DNA of 44,849 nt from Bacteroidales bacterium (GTDB lineage: Bacteria; Bacteroidota; Bacteroidia; Bacteroidales; UBA932). Where the stretch lies: assembly GCA_024401895.1 (NCBI GenBank), contig JAKSKE010000010.1, forward strand, positions 1-44,849, given 5' to 3'. Below are positions 35,912 through 44,849 of the stretch, in pieces; the first letter of the stretch is position 1; the number at the start of each line of letters is the position of its first letter. The notes beneath the pieces were generated by a model. It ran no database searches, was not told the origin of the DNA, and saw only the letters and a list, made by a program, of their open reading frames with translations. The position numbers were made by a program, and so were the translations under genes.

Positions 35912-38821
35912 ATGAAAAGAATTATCAGTATCATTGCGGTCGTAGCGGCTCTTGCAGGAATGGTTTCCTGCGGCGGCTACAGTTATGAAACGGTCAAGGG
36001 TGACCCTACAGGGACCAGAATCTACACCCTTGACAACGGACTTAAGGTTTACACGATTGTAAACAAAGACAAGCCCAGAATCGACGCCCAGGTGGCCGTG
36101 AAAGTGGGCAGCAAGAACGACCCCAGGGAAACCACAGGTCTTGCCCACTATTTCGAGCATCTTATGTTCAAGGGCACACAGCAGTTCGGCACTCAGAACT
36201 ATGAGCTGGAGAAGCCTATGCTGGACGAGATCGAAGCCCTTTTTGAAGTGTATCGCCAGACCGAAGACCCAGCCGAGCGCAAAGCTCTCTACCACCGGAT
36301 AGACTCCATTTCCTACGAAGCTTCCAAGATTGCCATTCCCAACGAATATGACAAGCTTATGGCAAGCATCGGAGCCAGCGGTACCAACGCCTATACCAGC
36401 TACGACGTTACCTGCTACGTAGAGAACATTCCTTCCAACCAGATTGAACTTTGGGCCAAAATTCAGGCAGACCGCTTCCAGAACTGTGTTCTGAGAGGTT
36501 TCCACACCGAGCTTGAGACCATCTACGAGGAATTCAATATGTATAATGCGCAGGACCAGACCAAAGAGTTCAACGCCATGTTCGATGGCCTGTTCAAGCA
36601 TCACCCGTACAACACCGACGTAATAGGTCTTCCTTCACATCTTAAGAATCCTTCAATCACCAACGTGAGAAACTATCACGACGAGTGGTACGTTCCCAAC
36701 AATATGGCTGTGGTTCTTTCCGGAGATTTCGACCCCGACCAGGCCATAAAGATTGTCGATAAGTACTTCGGTGTGCTCAAACCCAACGAGAACCTTCCCA
36801 AGATAACTTACGAACCCGAGGAGCCCATTACCGAACCCGTTGTAAAAGAGGTGGTTGGAAACGAGTCTCCCAGCATTATGCTCGCCTGGCGTTTCCCCGG
36901 AGCCAATTCTCCCGAGGCAACTGTGCTGCAGGCATTCTCAAACGTGCTTCAGAACGGAAAGGCAGGTCTCATAGATCTCGACATAAACCAGCAGCAGAAA
37001 ACTCTGGGAATGTACTCCGGCGTTGAGGACCTTGCCGACTACAGCATATTCCTGGTAATGGCGGAACCCAAGCCGGGACAGACCCTCGAACAGGTAAAAG
37101 ACCTCGCACTTGCAGAAATAGAGAAGGTTAAGGCCGGCGACTTCGACGAGTCCCTGCTGCAGGCTACCATCAACAACCTTAAGCTGGACGCAATGAACAG
37201 GTACGAATCTACCAGGGCAATGGCATCGATGGCTGTCAACAGTTTCATCAACGACGTTCCCTGGAGTGACGTTGTGACCGAGATCGACAGGCTCAGCGAA
37301 ATCACGAAAGACGACATTGTCAAATTTGCAAACGATAACTTTGCAGCCAATTACGTTCAGGTAAACAAACTGCAGGGAACTCCCGAAGACGACGGCTCCA
37401 AGATTGACAAACCGGCTATCACCGCCATCTTCACCAATCGCGACACTTCCAGCCAGTTCCTGCGCGACGTTCAGGCCCAGGCCGCAGAAGTAGCTCCCAT
37501 AGAGCCCGTATTCCTGGATTACACGAAGGACCTCGCCAAACTTGAGGCAAAGAACGGCTTGCCTGTACTGTACAAGAAGAACACTTCCAACGGCATCTTC
37601 GAGCTGGACTATATGTTCGACACCGGCAGCTATGCCGACAAAGAGCTGGGCTATGCCTTCGATTACCTGAAGTACCTCGGAACCAGCACTATGAGTCCCG
37701 AAGAGGTACAGAAATACCTCTACAACATAGCTGTCAATTTCTCGGCGTTTGCCAGTGGAGAGCGCACTTACGTTTCTTTGACCGGTCTTGCCGAGAATAT
37801 GGAAGAGGCTATGAAGTTTATGGAAACCCTCATAAGCGACGCACAGCCCAACCCCGAGGCTCTGGAGATGCTCAAGCTCAACTCAATACAGCAGAGGGCA
37901 AACGACAAGACCAATCAGAACGCCAACTCATACCATCTGCAGTACTATGCAATGTACGGCCCGCAGAATCCTTTGACTACAGGTCTTAAGAACAGTGAGA
38001 TAATGGCCCTGGAAGACGGAAAGCTCCTCGACAAGATTCATCACCTCTTTGAGTCGGAGCATACTGTGCTCTACTACGGACCTATGGATGAGAGCGAACT
38101 CGTTGCAAAGGTGAATGAGATACACAACGTTCCCGAGCAGCTCAAACCGGTTGTAAAGGGAAATCCTTTCCAGTATTCCAAGACTCAAAAGAATACCGTT
38201 CTGCTTGCACCCTACGATGCAAATCAGTCTGTCCTTTATTCCATTTCTTCGCGCGGAGACAAGTATAATGCAGAAAATCAGCCTATAGTTACACTTTACA
38301 ACGAGTATTTCGGAGGAGGAATGAACAGTATCGTATTCCAGGAAATGCGCGAGGCCCGTGGTCTGGCATACAGCGCCGGTGCGGTTTACCGCTTGCCTTC
38401 AGACCTGGACCACACCGAGATTTTCCTCGATCTCATTATGACCCAGAACGACAAGCTCGTAGATGCTCTTACCGCCTTCGACGAAATAATCAACAATATT
38501 CCCGTGTCTCCCAAGGCCTTCGACATAGCCAAAGAGAATATACTGTCCAACCTCCGCACCCAGCGTACGGTAAAGGCCAACGTGCTGAGGTCTTACCTCA
38601 GCGCTCAGAAACTGGGTCTGGACTACGATATCAATGAACTGGTTTACAACAAGGTAAAGGACTTTACCCTGGATGACGTAATAAAGTTCCAGCAGGAAAA
38701 TGTGAAGGACCGCGTTTACACGATAGGCATCCTGGGACGCATATCCGACTTCGATATGGCCGGTCTGTCACAGTTCGGTGAGATTAAGAAACTTACAACC
38801 GAAGAAATATTCGGATACTAA
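35912..38821 (+). CDS. M16-family (pitrilysin-like) zinc peptidase, lipoprotein
   Basis: 969 residues with a lipoprotein signal (GMVSC, Cys20). The inverted zinc motif HYFEH is at 79-83 (LAHYFEHLMFKGT), with the distant Glu in HTELETIYEEFN. The second M16 half carries the degenerate, non-catalytic repeat, including GGGMNSIVFQEMREARGLAYS. Length and order match double-domain M16 peptidases. It likely cleaves peptides in the periplasm or at the surface. It starts 9 bases after the S41 peptidase, and its stop overlaps the convergent rsgA stop by 4 bases. Confidence 0.95.
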   Translation: MKRIISIIAVVAALAGMVSCGGYSYETVKGDPTGTRIYTLDNGLKVYTIVNKDKPRIDAQVAVKVGSKNDPRETTGLAHYFEHLMFKGTQQFGTQNYELEKPMLDEIEALFEVYRQTEDPAERKALYHRIDSISYEASKIAIPNEYDKLMASIGASGTNAYTSYDVTCYVENIPSNQIELWAKIQADRFQNCVLRGFHTELETIYEEFNMYNAQDQTKEFNAMFDGLFKHHPYNTDVIGLPSHLKNPSITNVRNYHDEWYVPNNMAVVLSGDFDPDQAIKIVDKYFGVLKPNENLPKITYEPEEPITEPVVKEVVGNESPSIMLAWRFPGANSPEATVLQAFSNVLQNGKAGLIDLDINQQQKTLGMYSGVEDLADYSIFLVMAEPKPGQTLEQVKDLALAEIEKVKAGDFDESLLQATINNLKLDAMNRYESTRAMASMAVNSFINDVPWSDVVTEIDRLSEITKDDIVKFANDNFAANYVQVNKLQGTPEDDGSKIDKPAITAIFTNRDTSSQFLRDVQAQAAEVAPIEPVFLDYTKDLAKLEAKNGLPVLYKKNTSNGIFELDYMFDTGSYADKELGYAFDYLKYLGTSTMSPEEVQKYLYNIAVNFSAFASGERTYVSLTGLAENMEEAMKFMETLISDAQPNPEALEMLKLNSIQQRANDKTNQNANSYHLQYYAMYGPQNPLTTGLKNSEIMALEDGKLLDKIHHLFESEHTVLYYGPMDESELVAKVNEIHNVPEQLKPVVKGNPFQYSKTQKNTVLLAPYDANQSVLYSISSRGDKYNAENQPIVTLYNEYFGGGMNSIVFQEMREARGLAYSAGAVYRLPSDLDHTEIFLDLIMTQNDKLVDALTAFDEIINNIPVSPKAFDIAKENILSNLRTQRTVKANVLRSYLSAQKLGLDYDINELVYNKVKDFTLDDVIKFQQENVKDRVYTIGILGRISDFDMAGLSQFGEIKKLTTEEIFGY

Positions 38822-39762
38822 CGGAATTTGGTATCTTCCTCCAGCATCCCAAGGTATGAATTGTACCTGGATTCTGAAATCAGGCCCTCCCCGAGGGCCT
38901 TTTTTATTGCACATCCCGGTTCGTGGGTGTGGGTGCAGGGTACGAACCGGCAATTGTCGGCATAGCGCAGCATTTCGGGAAAATACTTGCCTATTTCCTC
39001 TTTCTCGAGATCGACAAGCCCGAATCCGCGAAGGCCGGGAGTGTCTATTACGTATCCGCCGCTGCTCAGGGGATACATTTCGTAGAGAGATGTGGTGTGC
39101 TTTCCTTGAAGGTGGGCCATTGAAATCTTGCCTATCTTTGGGTCGAGAGACGGGTCCAGCGCTTTTATGAGGCTCGACTTTCCAACTCCCGACTCGCCCG
39201 AGAACAGGTTCAGCTTCCCGTTGCACAGGTCTCGGAGCCGGCTTATTCCTTCTCCCGTGCGGGCCGACGTCCTAATTACAGGGTATCCGGCTTTCTCATA
39301 AGTGGCCGCAAAGTCTTCGATGCCTTCGTAGTCTTCGTACAGGTCAACTTTGTTGAGGGCAATCACTGCCGGAATCTTATATACCTCGCAGGTTACCAGA
39401 ATGCGGTCCAGGAAGGGGAGCTTGATTTCGGGAAACAGCAGCGTGACGGCTATCACGGCCTGGTCCAGATTTGCCGCAATTACGTGTGACTGGCGGCTCA
39501 GATTTGTAGAGCGCCTAATAAGATAATTGTTGCGTGGGAGTATGGATGTAATTACGGCAGGGTTTTTCTCGTCGGGCTCAACGAGCTCATTCTCAATGCA
39601 GTAAGTAACTTTGTCGCCCACTGCTACGGGGTTTGTTGAAGAATTGCGGTCTAGCCGGGCCTTGCCCCGCAGCACTGCCGGGAACGGCTTCCAGCAGGGA
39701 AGCCCGCTAAGCACAAAGTGACTTCCTGCATTCTTTACAACCGTTGCCTCACGTTCTATCAT
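38818..39762 (-). CDS. rsgA: Ribosome small subunit GTPase RsgA
   Basis: 314 residues. An N-terminal OB domain (NPVAVGDKVTYCIEN) is followed by a circularly permuted GTPase in which G4 NKVD (137-140) precedes G1 GESGVGKS (189-196), G3 being DTPG. The C-terminal zinc site is C-x5-C-x-H-x5-C (CRFVPCTHTHEPGC). It acts in late 30S maturation. A degenerate -7 box (CATATTTG, minus, 39775-39768) ends 5 bases before the ATG, so a very short leader is possible. Confidence 0.97.
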   Translation of the reverse strand: MIEREATVVKNAGSHFVLSGLPCWKPFPAVLRGKARLDRNSSTNPVAVGDKVTYCIENELVEPDEKNPAVITSILPRNNYLIRRSTNLSRQSHVIAANLDQAVIAVTLLFPEIKLPFLDRILVTCEVYKIPAVIALNKVDLYEDYEGIEDFAATYEKAGYPVIRTSARTGEGISRLRDLCNGKLNLFSGESGVGKSSLIKALDPSLDPKIGKISMAHLQGKHTTSLYEMYPLSSGGYVIDTPGLRGFGLVDLEKEEIGKYFPEMLRYADNCRFVPCTHTHEPGCAIKKALGEGLISESRYNSYLGMLEEDTKFR

Positions 39763-39833
39763 AGGTGCAAATATGAATGATTTTTTTCGAAATACAAACT
39801 ACGGGCGTGACTGGCATATTGCACAACTTTGAT

Positions 39834-39841
39834 TATATTTG
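39834..39841 (+). promoter_or_regulatory. -7 box for the GH31 gene
   Basis: TATATTTG matches TAnnTTTG and ends 20 bases before the ATG at 39862 (14 before the alternative ATG at 39856). The usual spacing in this window is 19-26 bases, which favours 39862. Confidence 0.58.
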
Positions 39842-39861
39842 TTGGGATAGGCCTTATGTTT

Positions 39862-42651
39862 ATGAAGAATCCAGTAATTTTATCAATCGCGTGTATGCTG
39901 GCCGTCGGATGTGTACGGTCAAATGAAATCGTTGTAAAAACCTACACCGGTTCCACAAGGGTCGAGGCCGTCGCCCCCGGAATTATGCGCGTGTCGTCTG
40001 TTGCAAAGGGAGAGTCTTTTGCAAAGGATGAATCGCTATGCGTGCTGCAGGAGCAGGAAACTCCCGAATGCTCGAAGCGTGAAACGCCGGAGTATCTTGA
40101 ACTTACGAGTGCCGGCGTCACTGCCAGGGTAGATAAAAAAGACGGCAGGGTGGAGTTCTACCGCAACGGGGAAAAGCTTCTGGCCGAGCACGCCCGCAGT
40201 TTCGCTCCCTTCGAGGCCGGTGGAGTAAAGGCCTATACGGTGCAGCAGACATTTGAGTCGCCCGAAGACGAGGCCTTTTACGGCCTTGGTCAGCATCAGG
40301 CCGACGAATGGAATTATAAGGGGAAAAATGAGGAGCTGTATCAGTACAATACCAAAATTTCGGTGCCTTTCGTGGTGTCGTCGCGCAGGTACGGAATACT
40401 TTGGGACAGTTACAGTTTCTGCCGCTGGGGCGACCCTCGGCCCTATGCCCAGCTCAGCGAAGCATTCACTCTCTACGACATATACGGGCAGCCCGGTGCC
40501 CTTACCGGCCGCTACCTCGCCGCCGACGGTACGGTGCTCGAGCGCAGGGAGAAGAATCTCGAGCAGGAATACTTGCGCACTCCGCAGTGCGACATAGTGC
40601 AAAACGCGCCGGAAGGCTTCAATTTCAACGGTTCCAAAGTCACTTTCGAGGGCAGTCTGGAACCGAAGGAAGGGGGACTTCACAGTTTCTATCTCTATTA
40701 TGCCGGATACACCAGGGTTTATGTCGATGACCGGGAGGTTGTTCCGGAAATCTGGCGTACTGCCTGGAATCCCAACGGCCGGAAGTTTGCTCTGGATATG
40801 GAGGCCGGCAGAAAATACAAGCTTACGGTAAAGTGGGAGCCCGACGGCGGCGTGAGCTACAATGCGCTTCGAGTGCTGAGCCCGGTTCCCGACGAGCAGC
40901 GTTCCCGTATGAGCTGGTGGGGCGAGATGCAGAACGGAATCGACTACTACTTCGTATGCGGCGACAATCTGGACGGAGTCATAAAAGGCTACCGAACCCT
41001 TACCGGAAAGAGCCCTATCGTTCCCAAATGGGCGTTGGGCTACTGGCAGAGCCGCGAGCGCTATACCAGCCAGGCCGAGGTTGTCTCTACTCTCAAGGAA
41101 TTCAGAGACAGGAACATACCCATAGACAACATTGTTCAAGACTGGCAGTATTGGCTGCCCGACCAGTGGGGAAGCCACGAGTTTGACCCCGCCCGTTTCC
41201 CCAACCCCAAGGGTATGGTGGACAGCGTCCACGCCCTGGGAGGCCGCTTTATGATATCGGTATGGCCCAAATTCTACGTGGGAACCGAACATTTCAACGA
41301 ACTCGACGCTAACGGATGGATATACCGGGTTCCGGTAGATCAGAAGGTGATAGACTGGCTCGGGTTCGAACAGTCATTCTATGATGCGTACTCCCAGGGG
41401 GCCCGCGAGCTGTTCTGGCAGCAGATGAAGGACCATCTCCTTCCCCTTGGGGTGGACGCCTGGTGGATGGACGCCAGCGAGCCCAACATTCACGACTGCA
41501 CCGATATGGACTTCCGCAAGGCAATGTGCGGCCCTACTGCCCTGGGCCCGTCGGCCCAATATTTCAACGCCTATGCTCTTATGAACGCCCAGGCCATATA
41601 TGAAGGCCAGCGGAAGGACTCTCCCGACCAAAGAGTATTCCTGCTTACCCGCAACGGTTTTGCCGGACTGCAGCGCTATTCCACCGCATCGTGGAGTGGA
41701 GACATAGGTACCCGGTGGGAAGATATGAAGGCTCAGATTAGTGCCGGACTCAACTTTTCGGTTTCCGGTATTCCCTTCTGGGGCCAGGATATAGGCGGAT
41801 TCAGTGTCGAAGGCCGCTACTCCGCCGCCCAGCAGCTTTTCAATTCAACCGGAAAGGTCAACGACGACCTTCGCGAGTGGCGCGAGCTTCAGGCCCGCTG
41901 GCACGAATGGGGAGTATTCTGCCCGCTGTACCGGGCCCACGGCCAATGGCCCTGCCGCGAACCCTGGAATATTGCTCCCGAGGGCGATGAGACATACAAC
42001 ATAATACTCGAGACCGACCGCCTGCGCTACGCCCTTATGCCATACCTGTATTCTCTGGCCGCAGATGTGCATTTTAATGACTATACCCTTATGAGGCCGC
42101 TGGTTATGGATTTTACCGATGACCTTACGGCCCGCGAGGTTTCAGACCAGTTTATGCTGGGCCCCGCCGTTATGGTATGCCCGGTTTACGAGTACGGCGC
42201 CCGTTCCCGCAAGGTTTATCTGCCCGAAGGGAAATGGTACGACTGGCACAGTGGCAAAACGGTGGAAGGCGGATGCAGTTTTGAAGCCGATGCACCGTTG
42301 GACCGTATTCCGCTGTATCTGCGCGGGGGCAGCATCCTTGTTACCGGTAACCCTGTGATTAACACTGCAGAGCTTCAGGACAACCTTAAACTGCTGGTCA
42401 ACACCGGTGCCGACGCCGACTTTACGCTTTACGAAGACGACGGAATCAGCTACGCCTACGAGAAAGGGGAGTATTGCAAGGTAAATATCCACTGGGATGA
42501 CGCTGCCGGAACCCTAACCATAGGGGAGCGCCGGGGCTCATTCCCCTCAATGTCGCAGGCCAAACATATCCTGGTATGCTTCAACGGCCCGGACGGCATA
42601 CAGCCCAAAGTTGTGGAATACACCGGAGAGGAAATCACTTTGAAGATATAA
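39862..42651 (+). CDS. GH31 alpha-glycosidase (alpha-xylosidase-like) with PA14 insert, lipoprotein
   Basis: 929 residues from ATG 39862, giving the lipoprotein signal MKNPVILSIACMLAVGC (Cys17); ATG 39856 would add two residues. The N-terminal galactose-mutarotase-like region carries FYGLGQHQADEWNYKG; a PA14-like insert lies at about 250-345 (GSKVTFEGSLEPKEGGLHSF, YAGYTRVYVDDREV). The catalytic barrel has the nucleophile Asp537 in WWMDASEP and the acid/base Asp614 in SWSGDIGTRWEDM. The PA14-in-GH31 layout is that of Bacteroidota xyloglucan alpha-xylosidases such as BoGH31A, so release of alpha-xylose from oligosaccharides is the best guess; alpha-glucosidase is possible. It has its own promoter; an FAD oxidoreductase follows 3 bases downstream. 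Confidence 0.94.
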   Translation: MKNPVILSIACMLAVGCVRSNEIVVKTYTGSTRVEAVAPGIMRVSSVAKGESFAKDESLCVLQEQETPECSKRETPEYLELTSAGVTARVDKKDGRVEFYRNGEKLLAEHARSFAPFEAGGVKAYTVQQTFESPEDEAFYGLGQHQADEWNYKGKNEELYQYNTKISVPFVVSSRRYGILWDSYSFCRWGDPRPYAQLSEAFTLYDIYGQPGALTGRYLAADGTVLERREKNLEQEYLRTPQCDIVQNAPEGFNFNGSKVTFEGSLEPKEGGLHSFYLYYAGYTRVYVDDREVVPEIWRTAWNPNGRKFALDMEAGRKYKLTVKWEPDGGVSYNALRVLSPVPDEQRSRMSWWGEMQNGIDYYFVCGDNLDGVIKGYRTLTGKSPIVPKWALGYWQSRERYTSQAEVVSTLKEFRDRNIPIDNIVQDWQYWLPDQWGSHEFDPARFPNPKGMVDSVHALGGRFMISVWPKFYVGTEHFNELDANGWIYRVPVDQKVIDWLGFEQSFYDAYSQGARELFWQQMKDHLLPLGVDAWWMDASEPNIHDCTDMDFRKAMCGPTALGPSAQYFNAYALMNAQAIYEGQRKDSPDQRVFLLTRNGFAGLQRYSTASWSGDIGTRWEDMKAQISAGLNFSVSGIPFWGQDIGGFSVEGRYSAAQQLFNSTGKVNDDLREWRELQARWHEWGVFCPLYRAHGQWPCREPWNIAPEGDETYNIILETDRLRYALMPYLYSLAADVHFNDYTLMRPLVMDFTDDLTAREVSDQFMLGPAVMVCPVYEYGARSRKVYLPEGKWYDWHSGKTVEGGCSFEADAPLDRIPLYLRGGSILVTGNPVINTAELQDNLKLLVNTGADADFTLYEDDGISYAYEKGEYCKVNIHWDDAAGTLTIGERRGSFPSMSQAKHILVCFNGPDGIQPKVVEYTGEEITLKI

Positions 42652-42654
42652 AGT

Positions 42655-44256
42655 GTGAAAAGATTCGCAATAGTATTGCTTGCGGCGATATGCGCGGCCT
42701 GCACCACGGAAACGTATGACGTAGTGGTTGCAGGCGGCGGGGCCTCGGGCACCGCGGCCGGTGTGCAGTGCTCCAGAATGGGCGTGAAAACGCTCGTTCT
42801 GGAGCAAACCCCCTGGCTGGGCGGAATGCTTACAAGTGCCGGGGTGAGCGCAATCGACGGTTGTTACAGGTTGCGCGCCGGCATCTTCGGAGAGTTCTGC
42901 GATTCCCTTGCGCAACGCTACGGAGGTTACGATTCGCTAAAGACCGGTTGGGTGAGCAATATCCTCTTCGAACCTCACGTTGGCGCCCGGGTGCTGGACA
43001 ATATCTGCGCAGGCGAGAAGAACCTCACCGTAAAGAAAAACGTGCATTTCCGCTATGTAAGAAAACACGGTGGCGGCTGGCTGGTAAATGCCGACGGAAT
43101 CCGTTATACCTGTAAGGTCCTCATAGACGGCACCGAACTGGGCGGTGTTGCAAAGGAGTGCGGGGCAAAGTATGAGATAGGCAACGAAACTGGGGTGATC
43201 CAGGACCTTACCTATGTCATTATTGCCCGGGATTACGGTCCCGGAGCCGACAAAACAATCCCCGAACCGGAAGGCTATGACAGGGAAAACTATGTAAACT
43301 GTTGCGAAAATGCGCTTAACAACCCAGCCACATCCAAGGGGCAGACCCTCTGGAGTCCTCAAATGATGATGAGCTACGGCCGCCTGCCCGGTGGAAAGAT
43401 TATGCTCAACTGGCCCATCGAAGGCAACGACTTCTACGTAAACGTAATAGACGCCTCGCGCAGCGAACGGGCAAAGGCTTTCCGCCAGGCCAAAAACAAG
43501 GCGTTGGGCTACCTCTATTTCATTCAGACCGAGTTGGGGATGAAGAATATAGGCATTGCCGACAACGAATTTCCCACCAACGACGGCCTTCCGTTCATTC
43601 CTTATTTCAGGGAAAGCCGCCGCATTGTAGGAGAAGCCCGGCTCACCTTCGAGGCGGTGCAGGACCCTTATTCCTACCCCGAACCATTGTACCGGGCCGG
43701 GGTTGCAGTGGGGGACTATCCGGTAGATCATCATCATTATGCCAATCCGGACTGGAAAAATCTGCATAAATCCTATACCCCGATACCTTCATTTACGGTT
43801 CCTGCCGGAGTAATGATTCCCGTAGGAGTTGAAAATCTGATTGTTGCCGAGAAATCAATCTCGGTAGACAATTCGGTTCAAGGGGCAACTCGCCTGCAGC
43901 CGGTGGTTATGGAACTTGGGCAGGCGGCCGGAGTCATTGCAGCACTTGCAGTAAAGAATGCCTGCCGGGTGAGGGAAGTGGACGTGCGGCAGGTGCAGAC
44001 CGTCCTTCTTGAAGCCGGAGCCCGCATTCAGCCCTATCTGGACCTGGAGCCTGGCGATCCCGATTTCAAACTGTTGCAAAAAATGGGTTCTACCGGTCTT
44101 TTCAAGGCCGAAGGGCGCAACGTGGGCTGGGCCGACGAAATGTGGATTCTTACCGGCGGCATCCCTGCAGCCCGATTGGACTCGATGCGGGTCCTCGACA
44201 GCCTCCGGCACCCGTTTGAGACAAGTCCCGTCGATTGGCGGGGATTCGACAAATAA
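42655..44256 (+). CDS. FAD-dependent oxidoreductase, lipoprotein
   Basis: 533 residues. A GTG start at 42655 gives a lipoprotein signal (KRFAIVLLAAICAAC, Cys16) directly after the GH31 stop; no ATG offers the signal peptide. The Rossmann motif is VVVAGGGASGTAAG (about 23-36), and LVLEQTPWLGGMLTSAG is the FAD_oxidored (PF12831) hallmark; the flavin-binding C-terminal segment is SVDNSVQGATRLQPVVMELGQAAG. These proteins are common in Bacteroidota carbohydrate loci and are often called xanthan lyase or glucose-inhibited-division-like without evidence. An exported flavoprotein needs cofactor insertion before export or in the periplasm. Pairing with GH31 suggests sugar or glycoside oxidation; substrate unknown. 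Confidence 0.88.
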   Translation: MKRFAIVLLAAICAACTTETYDVVVAGGGASGTAAGVQCSRMGVKTLVLEQTPWLGGMLTSAGVSAIDGCYRLRAGIFGEFCDSLAQRYGGYDSLKTGWVSNILFEPHVGARVLDNICAGEKNLTVKKNVHFRYVRKHGGGWLVNADGIRYTCKVLIDGTELGGVAKECGAKYEIGNETGVIQDLTYVIIARDYGPGADKTIPEPEGYDRENYVNCCENALNNPATSKGQTLWSPQMMMSYGRLPGGKIMLNWPIEGNDFYVNVIDASRSERAKAFRQAKNKALGYLYFIQTELGMKNIGIADNEFPTNDGLPFIPYFRESRRIVGEARLTFEAVQDPYSYPEPLYRAGVAVGDYPVDHHHYANPDWKNLHKSYTPIPSFTVPAGVMIPVGVENLIVAEKSISVDNSVQGATRLQPVVMELGQAAGVIAALAVKNACRVREVDVRQVQTVLLEAGARIQPYLDLEPGDPDFKLLQKMGSTGLFKAEGRNVGWADEMWILTGGIPAARLDSMRVLDSLRHPFETSPVDWRGFDK

Positions 44257-44276
44257 AAATCAACAACTTTTTTTTT

Positions 44277-44738
44277 ATGAAAAAAATTTTAACCCTTTTT
44301 CTTGCTTTAGTAGCAGTATTGCCTGTGCTCGCCCAGAATCAGAAAAACAACGTTGCCGACTCTATACTCGGAGAATACCTTGTGCCCGACGCCAAGAACG
44401 GAGATTCCAAAGTGCGTTTTACAAAGAATGCCGACGGCACGTATAACTGTCAGGTCTTCTGGCTGGCCATTCCCAACGACCCCAAAACCGGCAAACCCTG
44501 GCTCGATTTCCGTAACCCCGACAAGTCGTTGCGCAGCACCCGTTGCGACCAGCTGTACATAATCAGAGGTCTGAAATATGATTCCAAGGCCAAAATGTGG
44601 AACGACACAAAGGTATATGACCCCAATCGCGGCATTTCGGCCAAGGTAAAATGCAAATTCACCGATTCCGGAGACCTCGAGGTAAAAGGCACCGTTCTGG
44701 GAATCGGAGAAACCCAAAACTGGAAAAAACTGAAATAA
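44277..44738 (+). CDS. DUF2147 domain-containing secreted protein
   Basis: 153 residues from ATG 44277, chosen because it opens a signal peptide (MKKILTLFLALVAVLPVLAQ); an upstream GTG at 44235 would overlap the previous gene. The mature part is a small beta-barrel of the DUF2147 type: ILGEYLVPDAKNGDSKVRF, QVFWLAIPNDPKTGKPWLD, ANVYDPNRG-like VYDPNRGISAKVKCKF and GTVLGIGETQNWKK. Function of the family is unknown; lipocalin-like lipid or small-ligand binding has been suggested. It follows the FAD oxidoreductase by 20 bases. Confidence 0.9.
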   Translation: MKKILTLFLALVAVLPVLAQNQKNNVADSILGEYLVPDAKNGDSKVRFTKNADGTYNCQVFWLAIPNDPKTGKPWLDFRNPDKSLRSTRCDQLYIIRGLKYDSKAKMWNDTKVYDPNRGISAKVKCKFTDSGDLEVKGTVLGIGETQNWKKLK

Positions 44739-44833
44739 CCCCCTCCCTTTCCGGGAGCCAATGTCGCCAGAATCATACTGACCGTCCCTGCCGTTACACG
44801 GGCACCACCATTCCACGCAACTCAGAGCGTGCC

Positions 44834-44849
44834 AGCCGTGGACGGGATT
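44834..44849 (-). tRNA. Possible 3' end of a tRNA gene running out of the window
   Basis: On the minus strand the last bases read AATCCCGTCCACGGCT. This fits the T-loop end (AAT), a 3' T-stem strand CCCGT, an acceptor strand CCACGGC and discriminator T. The 5' partners lie beyond the window, so neither pairing nor anticodon can be checked. Discriminator T and this acceptor end would suit a Bacteroidota threonine tRNA, but that is a guess. Confidence 0.4.

Noticed and set aside
44739-44760. CTCCC/GGGAG hairpin after the DUF2147 gene as a terminator
   Set aside because: A five-pair stem without a following T tract is too weak to call.

Overview
The window reads as chromosomal DNA of an uncultured-type gut or rumen member of the Bacteroidales, with base composition close to 50% GC or slightly above. 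The signs are: lipoproteins with short lipoboxes, a TonB-dependent receptor with an N-terminal carboxypeptidase-regulatory-like domain and C-terminal phenylalanine, DUF5689, BACON, GGGtGRT, C_GCAxxG_C_C and DUF2147 families, tandem deoxynucleoside kinases, weak Shine-Dalgarno sequences, and repeated copies of the Bacteroidota -7 box TAnnTTTG in intergenic gaps. I cannot name the genus from sequence alone. I see no phage, transposase, CRISPR array or rRNA.

Layout. 2-16609 (+) is one uninterrupted run. It begins with an envelope module (BACON/NUC1 nuclease, endonuclease/exonuclease/phosphatase protein, TonB-dependent receptor, DUF5689 OB-fold lipoprotein) that looks like a nucleic-acid or phosphoester scavenging system, then M3 peptidase, gpmI, rnr, an esterase, a U32-family protein (TrhP-like), glutaminase, an SGNH esterase and a C_GCAxxG_C_C protein. 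16610-16925 is a gene-free, strongly structured gap ending in a terminator for the opposite strand. 16926-18620 (-) encodes the GGGtGRT protein and a NifU-like scaffold; divergent from them is a secreted TSCPD-domain protein (18718-19137, +). A lactonase-type propeller (-) follows, then (+) a HerA-like ATPase, an unusual repeat element, two deoxynucleoside kinases and an acyl-CoA synthetase. 25311-27671 (-) is a secreted phosphoesterase fused to a PQQ-type propeller. Then come an MBL-fold hydrolase (+), uvrA plus a shortened nucleoside kinase (-), and a DMT transporter-recO-rdgB-S41-M16 run (+). RsgA (-), then a GH31 enzyme with a PA14 insert, an FAD oxidoreductase and DUF2147 (+) complete the window. 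The last bases look like the 3' end of a tRNA gene on the minus strand.

How genes work together. The first four genes could degrade extracellular nucleic acid and import the products; this fits, but is not proven by, the salvage and nucleotide-sanitation genes elsewhere in the window (two deoxynucleoside kinases, nucleoside kinase, RdgB). The least understood system is the GGGtGRT / NifU-like / exported TSCPD trio: all three are cysteine-bearing or Fe-S associated families of unknown overall function and they share a compact bidirectional promoter region. At the DNA level the most striking features are an 18-bp inverted repeat that makes the uvrA and DMT-transporter promoters and start codons near mirror images, probably with leaderless transcripts; a repeat element with terminal inversions just upstream of the deoxynucleoside kinases; and a long-range RNA-like fold at 16650-16770.
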